From Candidatus Methylobacter oryzae (GTDB lineage Bacteria; Pseudomonadota; Gammaproteobacteria; Methylococcales; Methylomonadaceae), in NCBI GenBank assembly GCA_945861405.1, contig CAMAUL010000035.1, positions 1 to 32,870 on the forward strand: a stretch of 32,870 nt of DNA, in the 5' to 3' direction. The translations under genes were made by a program, and so were the position numbers. Shown piece after piece: positions 17,168 to 23,994 of the stretch. How positions within the stretch are numbered: position 1 is the stretch's first letter; every line of letters starts with the position of its first letter. The notes under the pieces are model-generated. The model made no database searches, was not told the DNA's origin, and was given only the letters and a program-made list of their open reading frames with translations.

Positions 17168-17668
17168 ATGCCTAAGATTAATTTTCACCACGCAATAGGC
17201 TTTACCTTAGTTGAAGTCCTGGTTTCCATCGTCATCTTGGCACTAGGATTATTAGGCTTGGCCTCATTACAAGGAATTTCGCTGAAAAACAATCAAGATG
17301 CTTTTTTATTCAGTCAGGCAAATGCGCTGGCTTATGAAATGAGTGATAGGATTAAAGCCAATAGACTGGAATGGATCGTTGCCATCCCCGCTCCGGCGGC
17401 TGCCTGCGTTGATGGATGCAACTCTTCAGGAGCCTCTTGTACAGCTACCCAGATGGCCGCTTACGACTATTGCTACTGGCAGCAAAAAGCTATTGCAACG
17501 CTATCAACTGGAGCTACCGCTGTTATTACAGCAAGCCCAAAGGCTGGTTCAACCACCTGCACCGGAGGTGCGTCATCACTCTGCTTAACAATGACATGGT
17601 CTCGCACCAATCAAAACTTAAGCGCCGCGATGAATACCACAAACTTCGAATTGGAAGTAACACCATGA
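17168..17668 (+). CDS. pilV: Type IV minor pilin PilV
   Basis: A 166-residue prepilin. The leader is 11 residues (MPKINFHHAIG), cleaved by PilD before FTLVEVLVSIVILALGLLGL, with Glu at +5 of the mature helix. The GFTLVEVLVSIVILALG helix continuing into LASLQG is typical of PilV. The globular part is Cys-, Ala- and Thr-rich and ends in a WSRTNQ strand region. The ATG at 17168 is preferred to an upstream TTG because it gives a standard short leader and has AGGA about 10 bases before it. The stop overlaps the pilW ATG (ATGA). Minor pilins prime pilus assembly at the inner membrane. Confidence 0.9.
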   Translation: MPKINFHHAIGFTLVEVLVSIVILALGLLGLASLQGISLKNNQDAFLFSQANALAYEMSDRIKANRLEWIVAIPAPAAACVDGCNSSGASCTATQMAAYDYCYWQQKAIATLSTGATAVITASPKAGSTTCTGGASSLCLTMTWSRTNQNLSAAMNTTNFELEVTP

Positions 17669-18579
17669 ACACACATCAACGGGGTTATACGCTGATTGAA
17701 TTGATGATCAGCATGCTGTTGGGTCTGATGATGATTTCCGGATTCGGCAGTCTTTTTTCGCAAACGCAAAAAAGCTCCACCATTCAACGTTCACTCAGTT
17801 ACATGATGGAAGATGGACGCTATATACTGGAAGTATTCGGCAGAGAGTTACGTCGTACAAACTCACTAAGAAGCAAAATGACTGCAACTGGTAGCGCTGC
17901 TGTAGTGTTTACTGCTGATCCATTGGTATTAGGGTCAACCATGAATTTTGGGCCAGGCGACTACATTAGGGGGGACTATAACGCCGCAGGATTCGGTACA
18001 GCCTTCAATATTAACCAACTGGCGCTGAGGTATCAGTTAACCAATATAGATGAATTAGCGCAAACTGATCCCAACTCCACTAATTCAGCGTGCGAAAGAC
18101 AAATACTCTTGGGAGCCGGAGAAGACCCGGCTACCCAAGTGCATGTCGTAACACTTTATTTTTTTATAGATTTCGATGCTACTACAAACGCACCCGTTCT
18201 TTACTGTCTAGCAAAACGGCAAAATTTCAGTACCAGTCCTGTTACCACTGTTACATCTACTGCGGAACCCCTGATTTCCAACGTCCAAAAGCTGGTAATA
18301 ACCTACGGAATTGATTCTGATGATGCTGACGCGAATGGTATTGGTGATGATGGTAATGCAAATTATTATGTAGCTGCCGATAGCATCGGCGGTGCGGGGC
18401 AGCCAACGTGGCAACAAGTCGTCGCAGCCAAGTTATCCGTAGTATTGCGGAGTGAGGATGATAACTTAGCAACAACCTCAGTCAGCTACACCGTAGACGG
18501 CGCAACCGGCTCACCCTTTACAGCCGCCGACAAACGATTGTATCGGGTTTCTTCAACGACTATTGCATTTCGTAATTAA
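17665..18579 (+). CDS. pilW: Type IV minor pilin PilW
   Basis: A 304-residue prepilin, the largest of the set, as PilW usually is. The leader MNTHQRG is cleaved before YTLIELMISMLLGLMMISGF. The ATG at 17665 overlaps the pilV stop by 4 bases; the same frame is open for 83 codons further upstream, but inside pilV. A long C-terminal globular domain contains an acidic, Ca-site-like run DSDDADANGIGDDGNANYY. Two cysteines (NSACERQILL; VLYCLAKRQ) may pair. It is translationally coupled to pilV and followed after 21 bases by pilX. Confidence 0.9.
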   Translation: MNTHQRGYTLIELMISMLLGLMMISGFGSLFSQTQKSSTIQRSLSYMMEDGRYILEVFGRELRRTNSLRSKMTATGSAAVVFTADPLVLGSTMNFGPGDYIRGDYNAAGFGTAFNINQLALRYQLTNIDELAQTDPNSTNSACERQILLGAGEDPATQVHVVTLYFFIDFDATTNAPVLYCLAKRQNFSTSPVTTVTSTAEPLISNVQKLVITYGIDSDDADANGIGDDGNANYYVAADSIGGAGQPTWQQVVAAKLSVVLRSEDDNLATTSVSYTVDGATGSPFTAADKRLYRVSSTTIAFRN

Positions 18580-18600
18580 ATTTAATGTAAGAGACATACT

Positions 18601-19131
18601 ATGAACAGTAAAGCAATATGTGTCCCCCATCAACGCGGAGCGGTTTTAGTCTTTAGCTTAATTATGCTGACACTACTAACCCTCGTTAGCGTTAGTATGA
18701 TTCAGCATAACAAACAAGAACTTGCGATGACCGGAAATACTCTGGAACAAACCAAGTCTTTAGCACGCGCTGAAACCGAATTAACCCAAGCAGAACAGGT
18801 CATTGATACAACTCGCCTGGATCCCGCAGACCCTACCAATAGAAAATGCAATAGTCTCGACGCAAACCAAATAAATGAAAACCAAGTTATTCTTACCACG
18901 GCTACAGGTAAAGCAACGGTAACAGCGGTTTATTGCCTCACGGCGAGCAAAATACAAACTCAATGCACCTTTACGGGCGGAGTTCGCGACGACACTGTAG
19001 CGGCCTGCATGTGTTCCGACGGCACCGAAATTTATACTGTAAAGTGGGTGTCTACAGCAGACAGTAATTACGGCTCACAGCGGACTGTTGAATCTAATTA
19101 TGCTGTTGATTGCTCTGCTGGACAATTCTAA
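18601..19131 (+). CDS. pilX: Type IV minor pilin PilX
   Basis: A 176-residue prepilin with leader MNSKAICVPHQRG followed by AVLVFSLIMLTLLTLVSVSM. The AVL-F-L-x-LTLL-x-S pattern without a Glu at +5, and the following NKQELAMTGN block, are typical of PilX N-terminal domains. Several cysteines lie in the C-terminal half (KIQTQCTF; AACMCSDG; VDCSAG), suggesting disulfides. AAGAGACA upstream of the ATG is a weak ribosome site. In the common order pilV-pilW-pilX-pilY1-pilE the next gene would be pilY1; here it is absent and a Ser/Asp-rich secreted protein follows. Confidence 0.88.
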   Translation: MNSKAICVPHQRGAVLVFSLIMLTLLTLVSVSMIQHNKQELAMTGNTLEQTKSLARAETELTQAEQVIDTTRLDPADPTNRKCNSLDANQINENQVILTTATGKATVTAVYCLTASKIQTQCTFTGGVRDDTVAACMCSDGTEIYTVKWVSTADSNYGSQRTVESNYAVDCSAGQF

Positions 19132-19308
19132 AAGAATAGTCGTATCTATAAATGCTATCGACGGCATGGATGCGGGAGCAATTACCTATACAAGTTCACA
19201 ACAGGTACTAAAATATGATTTACAATAACTGTGAGGCAATTAACAGACCCATCAAGAGCCAATAGTACAATCGAGTTGTTCCTAATAAAAACCAAACAGG
19301 TGAATGCG

Positions 19309-20583
19309 ATGAAAACAAAAAAAACAATATTGTCTCTGGCAATCAGCGCGTTGCTGACCGCTGGAGTGGCTAGTTATCCGATACATAGCTATGCTGAAAG
19401 CAAATCAAGTGACTCAAGTAAATCAAGCGACTCAAGTAAATCAAGCAGCTCAAAATCATCCGATAGTGACAAGCGTAGCGATAGCGGTTCAGGAGATAAG
19501 TCGAAACAAAAAATCACTGTCTGCCATGTCCCCCCTGGTAACCCAGAAAATAAACACACTATCCACATTGCGATGAGCGCATGGGCAGCCCATAAAGCAC
19601 ATACAAACACTAAAGGCCCGGATTTTGCCGATTATTTAGGTTCTTGTAACAACCAGCCCATCACTCCTGCCACTCCCCCTACGACTACCACGGAAACATT
19701 GCACGTTATTTCCGGTTGCACCGGCGCAACCCGCGAAGCTTTGGCAACCAAAGTACAATCCTATTTTGAGCCCATTACCGTAGCCGATACCGCATTAGAC
19801 GATGAATCCGTCGTCACTGCGATGAGCCAATGTTTAGACAAGGGCGATAGCAGCGATAGCGGCAAAGGCGGGGATAGCAGCAAATCAAAATCAGGCGGAA
19901 AAGGTCAAGGTCGTGACAGCGTGTCAGATAGCGGCAAGCATCATCGGATTAGAGGCTGCCAAAACAAAGACACCGAACATAAAGCCGATTCCAGCGACTC
20001 CAGCAAACATGGTTCGTCCGATTCCGACAAAGATGATAATAACAAAAACTATCATAAAAAACTGAAAGATGCTGATAGCGGTCATGACACTAGCAAAGGC
20101 ATTAAAGATCCAATCGTTGTTTCGGATAGCAGTTTAGACGATAAGGACGTGTGGAAAGAGTACAAGAAATGTGTAGCTGATGCCAATGACTCAAATAAGC
20201 TAGACCCAAGCAAAACGGGAAAAGCAAAAAGTGCTGATTCTGGTCATAAACAGCATATCGTAAAAAGCTGTGGAACTGACCAAGACCAAAAACTAAAAGA
20301 TGTCATTGCTACTCACAAGGATAAAGCAAAAACCGGCACCAACGACCTTATCCTGACCGAAACCAGCTACAATGATGTTTCGATTAAACAGGCCGTAGAT
20401 GCGTGTGTTAGTGCCGGGGCTAAAGATACCACAACTACCCCTCCAACTACTGGAGTCGGCGGTCGACAAAACTTCAGGGAAAATACTTCACCGATCAAAG
20501 ATGCGACCCCCACAGGCACAGACACATCTACTTCTTCAACCACCACAGGAACATCTACTTCTTCCACACCTCTCACACAATAA
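19309..20583 (+). CDS. Secreted Ser/Asp-rich protein with a CHxPPGNP domain and three cysteine-bracketed repeats
   Basis: 424 residues, family not recognised as a whole. A Sec signal peptide (about 1-29, cleavage after SYA) is supported by the ATG at 19309 with AGGTGA upstream. A tract of SSDSSKSSD repeats spans 31-66. Next is a compact domain at 69-113 with CHVPPGNPENKHTI and DYLGSC, a motif I know from other bacterial surface proteins. Three diverged units follow, each opening with a short strand ending in Cys and closing with an acidic turn, a helix and a second Cys: 131-175 (Cys137, Cys175), 212-288 (Cys217, Cys288) and 316-366 (Cys321, Cys366). Closing patterns are TALDDESVVTAMSQC, SSLDDKDVWKEYKKC and TSYNDVSIKQAVDAC. 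Ser/Asp/Lys linkers separate the units, and the tail is Thr/Ser-rich. It lies where pilY1 usually is; a pilus-associated role is inference. Confidence 0.8.
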   Translation: MKTKKTILSLAISALLTAGVASYPIHSYAESKSSDSSKSSDSSKSSSSKSSDSDKRSDSGSGDKSKQKITVCHVPPGNPENKHTIHIAMSAWAAHKAHTNTKGPDFADYLGSCNNQPITPATPPTTTTETLHVISGCTGATREALATKVQSYFEPITVADTALDDESVVTAMSQCLDKGDSSDSGKGGDSSKSKSGGKGQGRDSVSDSGKHHRIRGCQNKDTEHKADSSDSSKHGSSDSDKDDNNKNYHKKLKDADSGHDTSKGIKDPIVVSDSSLDDKDVWKEYKKCVADANDSNKLDPSKTGKAKSADSGHKQHIVKSCGTDQDQKLKDVIATHKDKAKTGTNDLILTETSYNDVSIKQAVDACVSAGAKDTTTTPPTTGVGGRQNFRENTSPIKDATPTGTDTSTSSTTTGTSTSSTPLTQ

Positions 20584-20625
20584 ACGAACTAAAATGTATT
20601 TTAATTTTAAATAACGTATCGGTAT

Positions 20626-20656
20626 CTGGACACTTGGCACACTGCCAAGTGTCCAG
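20626..20656 (+). terminator. Perfect 14-bp hairpin just upstream of the FimT pilin gene
   Basis: CTGGACACTTGGCA (20626-20639) and TGCCAAGTGTCCAG (20643-20656) pair over 14 bp around a 3-base loop. It follows the Ser/Asp-rich gene by about 40 bases and ends 18 bases before the next ATG. The lack of a T-run makes a classic intrinsic terminator uncertain; it could be an mRNA-stability or translation-control structure. Confidence 0.6.
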
Positions 20657-20674
20657 AGCAGCACTATTCTCATT

Positions 20675-21202
20675 ATGAATAACAATAAAGATAACCCTAC
20701 ACGGGGTTTTACACTTATCGAATTACTGATCGTAATCGCCATTATAGGAATTACGATGGGAATTGCAGTACCCAGTTTTCAATCACTCATTGCCAGTAAC
20801 CGCTTAACAACCTCAGCCAATGGTTTGGTAAGTGCGTTACAATTGGCTAAAAGTGAGGCGATAAAAAGCAATTATCTGGTCATCGTTAGTAGAAATGCCA
20901 CGTGGGCAAATGGCTGGGTTGTTTTTGCCGATAACAATCAAAATAACACTCAAGATGCTGGCGAGGCTACCATTAGTTCCTTTGATGCACTTAGTACTGA
21001 TTTTACTGTAACCCCTACCAATGGGTATACCAACAGGGTTACTTATCGTCCAGATGGGCGTAGCACCACTAATGGCAGCTTCAATTTTTGTTCACCTGCA
21101 AGTACAGCCGATTTTCGTAGGGTAGTTATTGCCTCTACGGGCAGAGTTCGCGTTGAAACGCCAACAACGGCGGGAATAAGCTATGCGGATGCTTGTCCGT
21201 AA
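20675..21202 (+). CDS. fimT: FimT/FimU-type (GspH domain) minor pilin
   Basis: A 175-residue prepilin: leader MNNNKDNPTRG, then FTLIELLIVIAIIGITMGIA with Glu at +5. The GspH/FimT signature follows (VPSFQSLIASNRLTTSANGLVSALQLAKSEAIKSN), and the C-terminus has the family's VVIASTGRVRVE with a terminal cysteine loop (NFCSPAS...YADACP). FimU-like proteins sit in the priming complex with PilV, PilW, PilX and PilE. Here the gene comes after pilX rather than before pilV as in Pseudomonas. The FimT/FimU distinction is not certain from sequence. Confidence 0.88.
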   Translation: MNNNKDNPTRGFTLIELLIVIAIIGITMGIAVPSFQSLIASNRLTTSANGLVSALQLAKSEAIKSNYLVIVSRNATWANGWVVFADNNQNNTQDAGEATISSFDALSTDFTVTPTNGYTNRVTYRPDGRSTTNGSFNFCSPASTADFRRVVIASTGRVRVETPTTAGISYADACP

Positions 21203-21362
21203 TCTTAACCAACAACGACACAAATCACCGATCGACCCAAGTTGCCAGATAAGGTAGATAGAATTTTTTGCCTACCACAACTACGAAAAAATCAAAGTAA
21301 AGCCACCGAAAAAGTTTAAAAATCATACGACGCTAAAAGACACACATGTTACTATTTAAATC

Positions 21363-21638
21363 ATGAAGCCTTTTAATTGGAATTCTGATAAAAATTATAA
21401 ACTTATAAAAGACAGAGGCATTTCTTTTGAGGATGTTGTGTTCTGTTTGCAAGGCGATGGGTTGCTGGATGACATTTCTCACCCAAATAATGAAAAGTAT
21501 GCTCATCAGCGTGTCTTTGTAGTCGCCATTGATGACTATGTCTATTTGGTTCCCTATGTTGAAACAGACGATGAGATTTTTCTGAAAACAATTATCCCTA
21601 GCAGGAAGGCCACTAGGCAATATTTTGGAGGTCATTAA
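21363..21638 (+). CDS. brnT: BrnT-family toxin
   Basis: 91 residues. The start FNWNSDKNYKLIKDRGISFEDV matches the BrnT pattern (F-x-W-[DN]-x2-K-N-x2-[KL]-x2-[HR]GI-x-FE-x-[AV]), and the end contains RVFVVAID, EIFLKTIIPSRKATR and Y, similar to the family's RIISAR-x2-x-x-E-x2-Y. BrnT toxins are ribonucleases of the RelE-like fold. The stop overlaps the ATG of the next gene (TAATG), giving the usual toxin-antitoxin order of brnTA. It lies inside the minor-pilin region and has a lower-GC composition than the flanking housekeeping genes, so it may be an insertion. The ribosome site is weak. Confidence 0.75.
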   Translation: MKPFNWNSDKNYKLIKDRGISFEDVVFCLQGDGLLDDISHPNNEKYAHQRVFVVAIDDYVYLVPYVETDDEIFLKTIIPSRKATRQYFGGH

Positions 21639-21937
21639 TGAAAAAATTTAAATTAGACGAAGATGAACACGCTCTTTTAGAGGCGTTTGAAGCAGATCAT
21701 TTTGAATCGAACTTAACGCCTGAAAGAAAGGCGTTTATTGCAAAGTCCGCCGAAGCAACGTTTAAAAAAGACAAAAAAATCAATATCAGAATATCGGGCC
21801 GTGATTTGTCCGCCCTTCAAAGAAGAGCACTTGAGGAGGGCATTCCTTATCAAACACTGGTTTCCAGCATTATTCATAAATATATTTCTGGAAGTTTGTG
21901 TGATGTTTTGTCCAATAAGTCTGTGAATAACGCGTAA
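21638..21937 (+). CDS. Antitoxin of the BrnT pair (ribbon-helix-helix type)
   Basis: 99 residues. The N-terminal half is acidic and probably toxin-binding (KLDEDEHALLEAFEADHF). The C-terminal half has a ribbon-helix-helix pattern: a strand KINIRISGRDLSALQRRA followed by helices EEGIPYQTLVSSIIHKYISG. This is the CopG-like/BrnA arrangement that binds the operon promoter. It overlaps the toxin stop by one base, has GGAGG immediately upstream within the toxin gene as ribosome site, and is the last gene of the pair. Confidence 0.75.
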   Translation: MKKFKLDEDEHALLEAFEADHFESNLTPERKAFIAKSAEATFKKDKKINIRISGRDLSALQRRALEEGIPYQTLVSSIIHKYISGSLCDVLSNKSVNNA

Positions 21938-21999
21938 GGCGGATTCGCCACGAGGCAAGGATTGAGGATAGGATAATACTTATATCCAACTCATCCCGA

Positions 22000-22021
22000 C
22001 CTTCTCCCTCAAGGGAGAAGG
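22000..22021. repeat. Short palindromic repeat (CCTTCTCCCT / AGGGAGAAGG)
   Basis: A perfect 10-bp inverted repeat with a 2-base loop between the antitoxin and the TPR gene. The CCTTCTCCCTC...GGGAGAAGG motif is a widespread extragenic palindrome in proteobacteria (from memory). It could also terminate the antitoxin transcript. Confidence 0.6.
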
Positions 22022-22086
22022 GGCAGGTACTTGTGTAGATACCTATGCCTTGAGGCTCAACCAAGCTAAACATGAGGAAACGAACA

Positions 22087-23370
22087 ATGAAACTAACTCT
22101 AAACCCCACCGCAGTTTTATTGTGTATCATTACACTGGCTATTGTCGGCTTTTATGCGATTGCTGTGGTGTACTATCCCAACACCTACATTATTAGCACC
22201 TACGAAGATTTGTACGGCGAGTGGGGGCAGACTTACGGTTTTTTGACCACATTTGTTTTTTCGAGTCTGATTTCACTGAACAAAAATCACCCGCAGCGCT
22301 GGTTTTTTGTTTTACTGGCGGCAGCCAGTTTTTATGTATTCATGGAAGAAATCTCGTGGGGACAACGCATCATCGGCTTTGATACGCCATATTTTTTCCA
22401 CGATAATAGCTATCAAGACGAAGCCAATCTGCATAATTTATTGACCGGCCCGGTCGATTCGTGGACTAAAACGCTATTAACTTATTTTGTTGCCGCAGGC
22501 TTATTAGCTTATGGCGTACTCTTCCCTATTGCTTTGCAAGTTAAATTTAAACCTGCAATCTGGTTGACCCAGTGGAGAATCGCTGCCCCACCGCCATTAT
22601 CGTTAATACCCGCTTTTGTGGCAGCCGCTGTTTTAGAAATCGAGCCGTTTAGTTTTAATGAAGCGGAAGTTGCCGAATTGTTGGTGGCGTGGGCGCTTGC
22701 GTTTACGGCATTGGATAGTTGGCTGCTAAGTCGCAACGCACAAAATAAATCGGCGCTACCTTATGCTGCGGTGTTTTTCGTTGCAATTGGCGCAGCATGG
22801 GGTACGACTACGTTACTGCTGAATTCACCGGAACAACGCAAAGAAATTGATGACCGACTCGCTAACGGTTACGAAAAATTTGCCGAACGCTATGAAGGCT
22901 ATGATTACGTTTACGGAGTTGCTGAAGTTCTGCAACACTACAACGAACTCAAACCGAATAATACGGTGATTTTACGCAAGATAGCTGATAATCTGGAGAC
23001 ATTAGGCGAAGCGGAAAAAGCCAAGTCTTTTATGCAAAAAGCAGTCGACGAGGGTTTGCGGCGTGTTAAGGAAGATGAAAACAACATTCAAGCTAATGTA
23101 TCATTAGCCAAAAGTTATCGTAAACTTGGCGACTATAGCGCAATGGCTGTTTACGCCGAAAAGGCCTATCAGCTCGCGCAAGCCAAGCAACAAGCTGAAC
23201 CGGATAATGCTTATTGGGCGTATTGGTTAGCCAAAGCCTGCGAACAAACCAATCGTAGAGAAGAAGCTTTAAAATATTATCGTAAAGCCCATCACTTAGA
23301 ACCCAATTCCTCTCGTTATGATGAGGCCTATCAACAAATGAAAGAAATTATGATTGACTATGAAGACTAA
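22087..23370 (+). CDS. Multi-pass membrane protein with C-terminal TPR repeats
   Basis: 427 residues, function unknown. The ATG at 22087 is chosen because GAGGAAA lies 6-13 bases before it; an in-frame ATG five codons upstream is inside that site. The N-terminal ~260 residues hold about six or seven hydrophobic segments. After the third comes the motif FMEEISWGQRIIGF, followed by a conserved-looking NLHNLL, which I recall from uncharacterised integral-membrane families. The C-terminal ~150 residues form TPR-like helices (e.g. ANVSLAKSYRKLGDYSAMAVYAEKAY; AYWLAKACEQTNRREEALKYYRKAHHLEPN). It overlaps pilE by 11 bases. A role in pilus assembly or glycan transfer is possible but unproven. Confidence 0.75.
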   Translation: MKLTLNPTAVLLCIITLAIVGFYAIAVVYYPNTYIISTYEDLYGEWGQTYGFLTTFVFSSLISLNKNHPQRWFFVLLAAASFYVFMEEISWGQRIIGFDTPYFFHDNSYQDEANLHNLLTGPVDSWTKTLLTYFVAAGLLAYGVLFPIALQVKFKPAIWLTQWRIAAPPPLSLIPAFVAAAVLEIEPFSFNEAEVAELLVAWALAFTALDSWLLSRNAQNKSALPYAAVFFVAIGAAWGTTTLLLNSPEQRKEIDDRLANGYEKFAERYEGYDYVYGVAEVLQHYNELKPNNTVILRKIADNLETLGEAEKAKSFMQKAVDEGLRRVKEDENNIQANVSLAKSYRKLGDYSAMAVYAEKAYQLAQAKQQAEPDNAYWAYWLAKACEQTNRREEALKYYRKAHHLEPNSSRYDEAYQQMKEIMIDYED

Positions 23371-23797
23371 AACACGCGGTTTTACTTTAATTGAGCTTAT
23401 GGTCACTGTGGCAATTATCGGCATCTTGGCAGCTATCGCCGTCCCGAATTATCGCGCATATGTTATAAAAGGTAAGCGGGCAGAAGCCGAAGGTGCGCTG
23501 GTAACTTTTGCAAATGCGATGGAGCAATGGCGGTTACAGAACAGTAGTTATTTGGGTGCGGCAGCCGGAGGAGCCAATACAGGAGCACCTGCTATATTTT
23601 CGACTGTCGTCCCTATTTCAGGCGGAACAATAACTTATAATTTAACCATTAGCGCTGTAAACCCCGGGGGAACGACTTACACATTAACTGCAACAGCGGT
23701 AGGCGAACAAGCTGTCGACGGCAATTTAAGCCTTACCAGCACTGGGACTAAAACATGTACGGTAGCCAGCGCTTGTCTCAATGGCAATTCGTGGTGA
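23360..23797 (+). CDS. pilE: Type IV pilin, PilE-like
   Basis: A 145-residue prepilin with leader MKTKTRG and mature N-terminus FTLIELMVTVAIIGILAAIAVPNY with Glu at +5, the canonical type IVa helix. The C-terminus has a disulfide-loop-like pair (KTCTVASACLNG) typical of PilE/ComP-like pilins. The ATG at 23360 overlaps the TPR gene by 11 bases; a TTG two codons earlier is possible. In the Pseudomonas layout PilE is the last minor pilin after pilY1; here it is separated from pilX by four other genes. A hairpin follows. It could be a major pilin, but context and size favour the minor PilE. Confidence 0.88.
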   Translation: MKTKTRGFTLIELMVTVAIIGILAAIAVPNYRAYVIKGKRAEAEGALVTFANAMEQWRLQNSSYLGAAAGGANTGAPAIFSTVVPISGGTITYNLTISAVNPGGTTYTLTATAVGEQAVDGNLSLTSTGTKTCTVASACLNGNSW

Positions 23798-23844
23798 TTT
23801 GTACGGCAATCTAGCCTTGCACTTCCTAAATAGTTAGAGTTGAC

Positions 23845-23870
23845 GCCAAAAGTAGGTAGCTACTTTTGGC
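23845..23870 (+). terminator. Hairpin after pilE
   Basis: GCCAAAAGTAG (23845-23855) pairs perfectly with CTACTTTTGGC (23860-23870) around a 4-base loop, about 50 bases after the pilE stop. It is followed by TTCC only, so it may be an attenuating terminator or an mRNA 3'-end stabiliser. Confidence 0.6.
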
Positions 23871-23994
23871 TTCCGTCGATATCAACTGTTTTTTAGGTTA
23901 CGCGATGTTGCTTGCTCTACAGCATGAGCCATCATAATGCCCGCCTTCTTCCATCTCCGCCCCGTAACTAATTCATTCCTCCACTACTAAGAAA

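Noticed and set aside
16943-17191. 82-codon minus-strand frame with a hydrophobic segment upstream of pilV
   Set aside because: It overlaps the pilV start region, has no good ribosome site and matches no family I know.
19391-20060. Ser/Asp-rich repeats considered as a CRISPR-like or tandem DNA repeat array
   Set aside because: The repetition is at codon level (AGC/TCA, GAT/GAC) with irregular spacing and no conserved repeat-spacer pattern; it is a protein low-complexity tract.
21333-21635. 100-codon minus-strand frame opposite the toxin gene
   Set aside because: Exact antisense of the BrnT-like gene, which has the better family match and the overlapping antitoxin.
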